DNA from: Verrucomicrobiota bacterium
GTDB taxonomy: Bacteria > Verrucomicrobiota > Verrucomicrobiia > Limisphaerales > JAGWYX01
Direction of reading: 5' to 3'
Assembly (NCBI GenBank): GCA_018969165.1
Contig: JAGWYX010000340.1
Coordinates: 1-5,360, forward strand
Length of the DNA stretch: 5,360 bases
Translations under genes and position numbers: made by a program
Shown here: positions 1 to 4,665 of the stretch, piece after piece
Layout: the number at the start of each line of letters is the position of its first letter
Numbering within the stretch: position 1 is the stretch's first letter
The notes under the pieces: generated by a model
Databases searched by the model: none
Told to the model about the DNA's origin: nothing
Seen by the model: the letters and a program-made list of their open reading frames with translations, nothing else

Positions 1-1
1 T

Positions 2-880
2 TACGGTTTCCGAATCGTTCATGAGCAATGCCTCGTCCGAAGCATTGACGGCACCCGCTGGTGGTTTGATCGCGCCGACAAATGGAAAAGCAATGTCGAG
101 GGCCTGACGCCGGCATTGGAACCATCCGCCCTGGCGCTGCCGCTGGTCGGCGGTGACGAACGGTTCGCGCCTGTCTTTAAAATCCTGGGAGCCATGCGCG
201 CTTATTCCATCGAACCTTCCAAGCTCCGTGAAATGCAGGACCCGGACAGCGGCATCGCCTTAAAACCCGATGGTGGCAATGCCGCTAGTGTTCTCCAGGA
301 ATTGCTGCGCCGCGAAGGCGCAGAGCCGAATCATGCCGAAGTGAACCGCATTTTGGAATCCATTGTTCCCGCCACCAAATCCGTGGCTCCCAAAAAGCAC
401 GGCAATAAACTCTCGATGAGCTTCTCGCAGGAATGGGGTGAAAAGAAAAAACTCACCTTTGACGCCTTCAACATGTCCGACGGCACCCTGCGCTCCGTCG
501 GCTTGATCATGGCGGTGTTTCAGAAACCGAGGCCCAGCATTCTCGTCATTGAGGAACCCGAGGCTACTATTCATCCAGGCGCGCTTGGCGCGGTCCTGGA
601 TCTTATCCGTAGGGCGGCCAAAACCATGCAGGTCGTGGCCACCACCCACAGCCCGGAATTACTCGATGCCAAATGGATTACCGATGCCAATTTGCGCATC
701 GTTTCCTGGGAAGAGGGCGCGTCGCATCTCTTGTTGCCGTCGCAAGCCACGCGGGAGGCGATGCGCCAGCATCTGATGGGCGCCGGCGAATTGCTTCGTG
801 CCAATGCCCTTCACCCCGAGGAACTTTTCACCAGTTCGGACGACCTCCGCGATGGCAACCTTTTTGAAAGCCTCGCATGA
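2..880 (+). CDS. AAA/ABC-type ATPase (AAA_21/OLD-like), 5' end outside window
   Basis: The frame is open from the left edge, so the true start and the Walker A P-loop lie outside the window; 292 residues are visible. No start codon is needed inside: the codon at 116 is an internal TTG. Visible motifs are an ABC-like signature, MSDGTLRSVG (nt 473-502); a Walker B strand, ILVIEEPEATIHP (539-577), with the double acidic pair; and the switch/H-loop ATTHSPELLD (638-667). This order is typical of OLD/RecF-like AAA_21 and AAA_15 ATPases of defence systems. The protein probably binds and hydrolyses ATP and gates a partner effector. Its stop overlaps the start of the DUF4276 gene by four bases (ATGA), implying translational coupling and a shared complex. 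The ATPase call is secure; the defence role is inferred from the partner. Confidence 0.88.
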   Translation, partial: YGFRIVHEQCLVRSIDGTRWWFDRADKWKSNVEGLTPALEPSALALPLVGGDERFAPVFKILGAMRAYSIEPSKLREMQDPDSGIALKPDGGNAASVLQELLRREGAEPNHAEVNRILESIVPATKSVAPKKHGNKLSMSFSQEWGEKKKLTFDAFNMSDGTLRSVGLIMAVFQKPRPSILVIEEPEATIHPGALGAVLDLIRRAAKTMQVVATTHSPELLDAKWITDANLRIVSWEEGASHLLLPSQATREAMRQHLMGAGELLRANALHPEELFTSSDDLRDGNLFESLA

Positions 881-1503
881 AGGTCTATCCGATCGTCGAA
901 GGCTACGGCGAGGTCGCGGCAGCTCCGGTTTTGCTGCGGCGTTTGTTCGCGGAAGCCAATTGCCACCACATCGGCGTTGGCCGGCCCATTCGCCGCACTC
1001 AGTCGCAACTCCGCAGCAAGGAAGGCGTTCAGGCGGGAATCCGACTGGCGCGGCTGCAACCCGAATGTGCCGCCATCGTCATCCTGTTTGACGGCGAAGA
1101 CGATTGTCCCAAAACGCTCGCCGCTGACGTTCGCGTGTGGGCGCAGGAAGCCGCCGCTGGCATGCCTTGCGACGTTGTCGTCGCCTACCGCGAATATGAA
1201 ACGTGGTTTCTGGCTGCTCTCGAATCCTTGCGCGGACGTTACGGCATCCGCACGAGTGCCACCAGCCCGCCAGACCCCGAATCCAAACGCGATGCCAAGG
1301 GCGCGCTCGAAGAGTTTATGCCTGGCGATCGCGCCTATTCCGAAACCGGCGATCAACCCGGCATGAGCCATCACTTCGACATGCAGGCGGCCCACCAACG
1401 CAATCGGTCCTTTCGCAAACTGGTCAAAGCCGTTGGTGATGTCCTAGCCCAGCTTAACCATCGCGTGCCCGTCTGGCCGCCGGCAAACTGGCAGCCGCAA
1501 TGA
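877..1503 (+). CDS. DUF4276 family protein, Toprim-like putative nuclease partner of the ATPase
   Basis: This 208-residue protein matches DUF4276 in length and motif order. An N-terminal strand ends in VEGYGE (E8, E12), followed by AAAPVLLRRL. A hydrophobic strand then ends in ILFDGEDDCP (D72, E74, D75, D76). Next come the family hallmark AYREYETWFLAAL (103-115), a KRDAKG segment (137-142), and a C-terminal SFRKL helix (178-182). The spacing of a first conserved Glu and a later acidic cluster after a hydrophobic strand is Toprim-like, so metal-dependent nucleic-acid cleavage is a reasonable inference, though DUF4276 biochemistry is not settled. The ATG start overlaps the ATPase stop (ATGA), with a weak purine stretch, gaaag, at 866-870. 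Paired ATPase and Toprim proteins resemble split OLD nucleases and PARIS (whose AriB is a different family, DUF4435). The family call is strong; the function is inferred. Confidence 0.85.
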   Translation: MKVYPIVEGYGEVAAAPVLLRRLFAEANCHHIGVGRPIRRTQSQLRSKEGVQAGIRLARLQPECAAIVILFDGEDDCPKTLAADVRVWAQEAAAGMPCDVVVAYREYETWFLAALESLRGRYGIRTSATSPPDPESKRDAKGALEEFMPGDRAYSETGDQPGMSHHFDMQAAHQRNRSFRKLVKAVGDVLAQLNHRVPVWPPANWQPQ

Positions 1504-1556
1504 CTCTCCCACCATGATCAAAAAATGCACCAAGTGGCCGGGGCGTGCCATTTCCG

Positions 1557-1588
1557 GTCTCTGCGCCCTTTGCGTTCTCTGCGGTTAA
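1557..1588 (+). repeat. short-period repeat ending in GCGGTTAA, upstream of the Mod fragment
   Basis: The stretch reads as three imperfect 9-nt units (TGCGCCCTT, TGCGTTCTC, TGCGGTTAA) and stops directly at the ATG at 1589. It has the same architecture as the 10-nt-period repeats around the GxxExxY gene, which also end in GCGGTT. No ribosome binding site can be seen between it and the ATG. It looks like a dispersed intergenic repeat rather than a coding part. The other bases from 1504 to 1556 hold nothing recognisable. Confidence 0.6.
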
Positions 1589-1909
1589 ATGAATCCCGAA
1601 AAACAAAAACTCGAACTGACCTGGATCAAGAAGGCGAACCGGCCCCGACTGCAGCCGCTCCTCCGGCTCCTTCCCGCCGGCGAGGATGAATCCCCGTCAA
1701 CCCCAACTGCCCATGCCCAGGAGGCCATCCTCAGAGTCTGCCACGGACCTCGCTGCGATTGCGTGAGCATCCTCATCGCGTTCCAGCCTCCCATTCCGCC
1801 GGGTGATTTCTGGCTGGACCCCGATCAAAAGAGCCTCAACCGCTCGGGCGACCAGAACGACGACGGGAAAGGCGACGCCGGCCTTGCTCGGCGCGATTCT
1901 CTCGAATGA
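1589..1909 (+). pseudogene. remnant of the 5' end of a Mod-type (type III-like) DNA methyltransferase
   Basis: The first 23 residues, including KLELTWIKKANRPRLQP, strongly resemble the N-terminus of Mod-type site-specific DNA-adenine methyltransferases, which typically read KLELTWIGK-x-x-RP-x-LEPRIL. After about nt 1657 the similarity stops. The rest of the open frame (Pro/Ser-rich, then Asp/Gly-rich) shows no methyltransferase motif: no DPPY, no FxGxG, no target-recognition region. The frame ends at 1909. Full-length Mod proteins have several hundred residues, so this is a stub whose body has been lost. A likely C-terminal piece of the same class lies at 2068-2380. About 250 bases (1658-1915) between the recognisable pieces are unassigned. 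The start is the ATG directly after the repeat, with no Shine-Dalgarno. The match is from memory of the family, not a search. Confidence 0.55.
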
Positions 1910-1915
1910 CTTTTT

Positions 1916-2380
1916 ATGACCGAGCCGACCATCATTTGTCCGAAATGCCAAAACGAAATCAAACTGACTGAATCGCTGGCCGCGCCATTGGTTGCGTCCA
2001 CCCGCCGAGAGTACGAGCAGCGTCTGGCTCAGAAGGATGTTGATCTCGCCAGTCGCGAGAAGGCCGTCACCTACGCGCCCAGCGACACGCTCTATTGGCA
2101 GCACGGCCATTCCACCGAGCGTGACTTCATTTTCGTCACGACACAAAACCTGAGCGCGGACCAGTTGCAGCAATTGAGCGATGAAGTCGGGTCGGAACGC
2201 ACGCTCCTCGTGCTCTGCGCCGCCTTTCGCGGCAAAGCTGACCGCTGGCCGAATCTGACCGTGAAAAAAATCCCCAAGACGGTGCTGAACCGTTGCGAAT
2301 GGGGCCATGATGATTATTCGTTGCAGGTCGAGAACCTGCCCAAAGCGCCCCCCAAACCGGGGCAGTTGGAACTGATTTAA
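1916..2380 (+). pseudogene. chimeric ORF: DUF2130 N-terminus joined in frame to a Mod methyltransferase C-terminus
   Basis: The 154-residue frame has two unlike halves. Residues 1-51 have the CPKCQNEIKL zinc-ribbon-like start and charged helical stretch (REYEQRLAQKD) typical of DUF2130 proteins, which normally run to several hundred residues. From about residue 52 (nt 2069) the sequence switches to a block with RDFIFVTTQNLS, LLVLCAAFRGK, NLTVKKIPK and RCEWGHDDYSL, which resembles the extreme C-terminus of Mod-type adenine methyltransferases, ending PPKPGQLELI. None of the catalytic motifs of either parent is present, so neither parental activity is expected. The junction keeps the frame, so a fusion peptide could be made. 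The spacer to the preceding frame is only 6 bases. Alternatives are one uncharacterised protein or an assembly join. The N-terminal assignment is firmer than the C-terminal one. Confidence 0.55.
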
Positions 2381-2410
2381 CCGCCAATGAACGCCAATGA
2401 ACGCGAATGA
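2379..2410 (+). repeat. left inverted copy of the 10-nt-period repeat (AACCGCCAATGAACGC...)
   Basis: Three units of about 10 nt (cgccaatgaa, cgccaatgaa, cgcgaatga) follow directly on the stop codon of the chimeric ORF. The stretch is the inverted counterpart of 2903-2928 (23 of 26 positions match) and of 2446-2475 (25 of 30). It supplies the ATG and first codons (MNAN) of the GxxExxY gene. Confidence 0.8.
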
Positions 2411-2903
2411 TTTTCCAGCGGAAAGTTTGAGCGGAAGCCAGAAAGATTCGCGTGCGTTCGCGTCCATTCGCGGTTCGGATCTTGTTCGGAAAGACGAGGT
2501 GTACCAGATCGTGGGCTGCGCAATGGAAGTGCTAAATGAACTGGGGCACGGACTCAACGAGAAGCCATACGAAGACGCCCTGGTAGTCGAGTTCGGCCTC
2601 CGGAAGATTCCATTTTTGCAGCAGCCACGGTACACCGTGGTCTATAAACAGGTGACCGTGGGTGAGTACGTGCCGGACCTCGTCGTGTTTGGTGCGGTGG
2701 TCGTGGACACGAAGGTCATTGAGTCCATCAGCGATCACGAACGGGGGCAGATGCTGAATTATCTGAGAATCACCGGCCATAGGGTTGGCGTCATTCTCAA
2801 TCTCAAACGCGCGAAGCTGGAGTGGGAGCATCGTTTTGACCAACCGCGAATAAATGTTAATGAACTCCAATTCCAGACCCACCAGCCGAAGCCAGGCGAT
2901 TAG
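2397..2903 (+). CDS. GxxExxY protein (PD-(D/E)XK nuclease-like family)
   Basis: The 168-residue protein carries the name-giving motif G52-LN-E55-KP-Y58. A PD-(D/E)XK-like core follows: PDLVV (93-97), then VVVDTKVIE with D104 and K106, and a QxxxY-like GQMLNYL (Q118, Y122). RITGHRVGVILNL and LEWEHRF complete the typical C-terminus. Family members have about 125-140 residues and unknown function; nuclease activity is only suggested by the fold. In many members the D-x-K position is E-x-K, so the D104 variant is worth noting. The chosen ATG at 2397 lies in the flanking repeat and has no ribosome binding site. Residues 1-27 are largely repeat-encoded (SRAFASIRG comes from 2446-2475), and the conserved domain starts near residue 28. 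The gene sits alone between inverted repeats, between the methyltransferase relic and RhuM. Confidence 0.88.
   Translation: MNANDFPAESLSGSQKDSRAFASIRGSDLVRKDEVYQIVGCAMEVLNELGHGLNEKPYEDALVVEFGLRKIPFLQQPRYTVVYKQVTVGEYVPDLVVFGAVVVDTKVIESISDHERGQMLNYLRITGHRVGVILNLKRAKLEWEHRFDQPRINVNELQFQTHQPKPGD
2446..2475 (+). repeat. internal copy of the 10-nt-period repeat within the GxxExxY 5' coding region
   Basis: The stretch attcgcgtgcg/ttcgcgtccattcgcggtt is in the same orientation as the right-hand copy at 2903-2928 (23 of 26 positions match) and inverted relative to 2379-2408. It is translated as part of the protein's N-terminal extension. With the left copy it could form a long hairpin covering the start codon. 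Confidence 0.75.
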
Positions 2904-2928
2904 CGTCCATTCGCGTTCATTCGCGGTT
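2903..2928 (+). repeat. right inverted copy of the 10-nt-period repeat
   Basis: The sequence gcgtccattc gcgttcattc gcggtt begins on the last base of the GxxExxY stop codon. Its reverse complement matches 2379-2404 at 23 of 26 positions. It closes a symmetrical bracket around the gene, immediately before the RhuM leader. Confidence 0.8.
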
Positions 2929-2972
2929 GAAAAGACGTTCCTGGAGTTTGCGGTGCGGATTGCGATTTTCGC

Positions 2973-2977
2973 GGAGG
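2973..2977 (+). promoter_or_regulatory. ribosome binding site of the RhuM gene
   Basis: GGAGG lies 10 bases before the GTG at 2988. It is the clearest Shine-Dalgarno sequence in the window and supports the GTG as the start. Confidence 0.6.
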
Positions 2978-2987
2978 AAAGTATCCC

Positions 2988-3488
2988 GTGAGCGACGAAC
3001 TGGAACCCAGATCGCCCGGCGGCGAGATCGTTCTTTACCAGACCGCTGATGGCAAGACGCGGGTCGAGTGCCGTTTCGAGGAGGGCACCGTCTGGCTGAC
3101 CCAGGCGCTAATCGCGCAGCTGTTCCAGACCAGTGTCCCTAACATCAACCTCCATATCAAGAAGATCATTGCCGAGGGGGAATTGCCCGCCGAGGCAACT
3201 ATTAAGGATTACTTAATAGTTCGTTCCGAGGGCGGTCGGCAGGTCGAACGCCCCGTGAAACACTACAATTTGGAGATGATCCTCGCCGTCGGCTACCGCG
3301 TGCGCTCGCCTCGCGGCACCCAATTCCGCCGCTGGGCCACGGCCCGGCTGGAAGAATACCTGCGCAAGGGGTTCGTTCTGGATGACGAACGCCTCAAAAA
3401 CCCGCCGAGACCGGGTGTGCCGGATTACTTCGACGAGTTGCTGGAACGCATCCGGGACATTCGCGCCAGTGAACGCCGGATGAAGTAG
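2988..3488 (+). CDS. virulence RhuM family protein, C-terminally truncated
   Basis: The protein begins at a GTG with a good Shine-Dalgarno sequence. It shows the conserved RhuM N-terminal half in order: GEIVLYQTADGKTRVE (12-27); VWLTQALIAQLFQTSVPNIN (35-54), a Fic/DOC-associated, helix-turn-helix-like segment; the AEGEL turn (62-66); HYNLEMILAVGYRVRSPRGT (92-111); FRRWATARLEEYLRKGFVLDDERL (113-136); and DYFDELLERIRDIRASERR (146-164). Full-length family members have roughly 330-340 residues and continue after RASERR with another conserved block. Here a stop follows two residues later (nt 3486-3488), and the conserved block does not appear downstream in any frame. The gene is therefore about half length, with its break at the left border of a gene-free segment. 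The family's biochemical role is unknown; members are common in defence and pathogenicity islands. Confidence 0.85.
   Translation: MSDELEPRSPGGEIVLYQTADGKTRVECRFEEGTVWLTQALIAQLFQTSVPNINLHIKKIIAEGELPAEATIKDYLIVRSEGGRQVERPVKHYNLEMILAVGYRVRSPRGTQFRRWATARLEEYLRKGFVLDDERLKNPPRPGVPDYFDELLERIRDIRASERRMK
3197..3221 (+). repeat. perfect AT-rich inverted repeat inside the RhuM gene
   Basis: AACTATTAAG and CTTAATAGTT are perfect 10-bp inverted arms around a 5-nt centre (GATTA). They encode about residues 70-78 (ATIKDYLIV) of the RhuM protein. The stretch is strikingly AT-rich in a GC-rich gene. It may be chance or a protein-binding or hairpin site. Confidence 0.6.
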
Positions 3489-4038
3489 GTGTGCCCGCTG
3501 GGACCGCCGATGAGTCGCCGCAGAATTCTCCGGTTACGGTTCTCCTGCGTCCGAGCCTGGGCCTCCAAATGCTGCAACGACACATCGGCTGCTCTCGGAG
3601 CCTGACTCAGACGATTCGAGCCGGTTCCACTCGATTCCATTCCAACGCCGCCAGAGAACCGCTCCACTGGCAGGCGCTTTCATTGCATTCGTTCCACCGT
3701 CTCGAATCCTCCGAGACAGGCGGTTTCCCCGCGTCTTGAGAGCGGCAGCTTTCGCTCCGCCTACGCTTCTCCTTCCTGCGAGGCTGTGGCTCCGCGAAAC
3801 TGCCGCCCTCACGCCGCCCCCCAATTCCAGCTTGTCACTCAGCCTGAAAGCCCCTGCGTTCCGCTCCTCGGCCGGTTGCTCCGGCTACGATGCTCGTATC
3901 TGCGCGTCTGGGCCTGCGCAACCGGGCGAACGCTCCACTCCGGGCCTTTCATCTGAGAGACAAGACATCGCGGCCCCGCGCCCCGGTGCCATGGCGGTGT
4001 TTTCGAGTTCCTTCGTGTGCGTATTCGGCATCTCGTTG
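3489..4038. other. gene-free segment between two truncated genes
   Basis: About 550 bases hold no reading frame that resembles a protein. Open frames exist on both strands, as expected for GC-rich DNA, but they are Ser/Arg/Pro/Ala-rich and lack domain logic. The segment starts where RhuM loses its conserved sequence and ends where the PIN toxin does. Inside are short repetitive words such as the ttccactcgattccattcca stretch near 3626, but I see no transposase, no clear terminal inverted repeats, no tRNA and no CRISPR. It may be a dispersed non-coding repeat or the scar of a rearrangement. Confidence 0.5.
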
Positions 4039-4276
4039 TCATCATCAACTGCGCCACGGCTCGATATGTCTGCATTACGCAGGCGACCGTTCGGCCGCGC
4101 AGCCGCAACCGTTCCACCAGGTGCGGACGGGAGAGCACGCCTTCCAATTCCAGCAAGATTTCCTCGCTCGTGACCAAGCCAATCAGTCGAAGTGCGCCGC
4201 GGTCGAGAAGCGAAGCGGGTGGGCCACCCCAGATCAGCCCAGAAACCAGGACATTGGTGTCAGCGACCGCCCGCAC
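3839..4276 (-). pseudogene. PIN-domain toxin (TA toxin, COG1569/TIGR00305-like), C-terminal half replaced
   Basis: Read on the minus strand from a GTG at 4276, residues 1-77 are a clear PIN N-terminus: MRAVADTNVLVSGLIWGG with catalytic D6, then LVTSEEILLELEGVLSRPHL with conserved E43. This family normally continues with a DPDD-x-x-VLA block holding the other catalytic Asp residues. Here, after about nt 4045, the frame turns into Arg/Pro-rich sequence with no such motif and runs 68 more residues to a stop at 3839. No other frame restores the domain, so this is replacement or fusion rather than a simple frameshift. PIN toxins cleave RNA using four acidic residues, so this one is probably inactive. 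Its start overlaps the end of the antitoxin gene by 17 bases, the usual coupled TA arrangement. Confidence 0.75.
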
Positions 4277-4514
4277 GCCGCCGCCGCTCCTCCCTCACCG
4301 CAGTTACCTCGGCCTGGATTTCGTCCATTGTCATCGGCTGGTCGTCCGGGTAGGCGCGCATCTGCTCGACCATCTGCCGATAGGCGCGCAGCGGCTCCTC
4401 TAACTCCAATTCGCGTTCGATCAAACGACCGACCTTGGCGGGATCCAGCAAACCCTTGGCCTTGGCCTTGGCCGCCACTGCTTCCGGCAAATCCAGTTGA
4501 ATTGTGATGCTCAT
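4260..4514 (-). CDS. antitoxin of a PIN-type toxin-antitoxin pair
   Basis: The 84-residue protein begins SITIQLDLPEAVAAKAKAKG, the strand-then-helix start of ribbon-helix-helix-like antitoxins that pair with COG1569 PIN toxins. A charged helical C-terminus follows (TMDEIQAEVTAVREERRRR) that would wrap the toxin. I chose the ATG at 4514. A GTG at 4538 would add eight residues without family support and lies upstream of the predicted -10 box. The gene overlaps the toxin start by 17 bases. It appears intact although the toxin is not. The AKAKAK stretch is encoded by a hexamer repeat (4454-4473). Autoregulation of the promoter just upstream is expected for such systems but not visible here. Confidence 0.75.
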   Translation of the reverse strand: MSITIQLDLPEAVAAKAKAKGLLDPAKVGRLIERELELEEPLRAYRQMVEQMRAYPDDQPMTMDEIQAEVTAVREERRRRAGGR

Positions 4515-4529
4515 CGTCGTGCCGCTGAG

Positions 4530-4558
4530 AGTAAACACCGGCGGCGATCCAAAGTCAA
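4530..4558 (-). promoter_or_regulatory. candidate sigma70-type promoter of the TA pair
   Basis: On the minus strand, TTGACT (4558-4553) and TTTACT (4535-4530) are separated by exactly 17 bases. This would place transcription initiation only about ten bases before the ATG at 4514, giving a nearly leaderless transcript. That fits with the absence of a Shine-Dalgarno sequence before the ATG. The -10 match is only 4 of 6. Confidence 0.4.
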
Positions 4559-4648
4559 ACCGAGGTTCGGCCGGGGTTCAGCCACGCAAGACCGCCGGTT
4601 TCGGCCACACCGCTGACGCAGCGACGAGGACTCTACAACCGGTTCTAA

Positions 4649-4665
4649 ACTGCGTGTCACGCAGT
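4649..4665. repeat. 17-bp perfect palindrome at the recombinase stop codon
   Basis: ACTGCGTG-T-CACGCAGT consists of two perfect 8-bp arms around one base and covers the last two codons and the stop of the recombinase. It could fold as a short hairpin without a U-tract or act as a binding site for a dimeric regulator or the recombinase. The function is unknown. The remaining 90 bases down to the promoter show nothing further. Confidence 0.6.

Noticed and set aside
811..1398. 195-codon open frame on the minus strand
   Set aside because: It is antisense to the DUF4276 gene and the ATPase end, both with clear motifs; it has no domain features of its own.
1697..2635. Long open frame of 312 codons on the minus strand
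   Set aside because: It lies antisense to three plus-strand segments with recognisable family motifs (DUF2130, Mod tail, GxxExxY), and its own translation shows no domain; it is an effect of GC-rich codon use.
2379..2928. CRISPR array suggested by repeated GCGTTCATTC words
   Set aside because: The units are contiguous 10-mers without spacers, in inverted orientation around a gene; they are not repeat-spacer units.
3534..3824. 96-codon minus-strand frame with Ser/Glu-rich end, considered as a small protein
   Set aside because: It has low complexity, no ribosome binding site and no fold or motif, and lies in a segment where most frames are open; more likely non-coding.
3736..4173. 145-codon plus-strand frame antisense to the PIN gene
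   Set aside because: It is Arg/Pro/Ser-rich with no motif, and its right end is antisense to the recognisable PIN N-terminus.
4560..4650. Possible tRNA or tRNA-derived attachment site near GGTTC words by the integrase
   Set aside because: No acceptor stem, anticodon arm or matched T-arm could be assembled on either strand.
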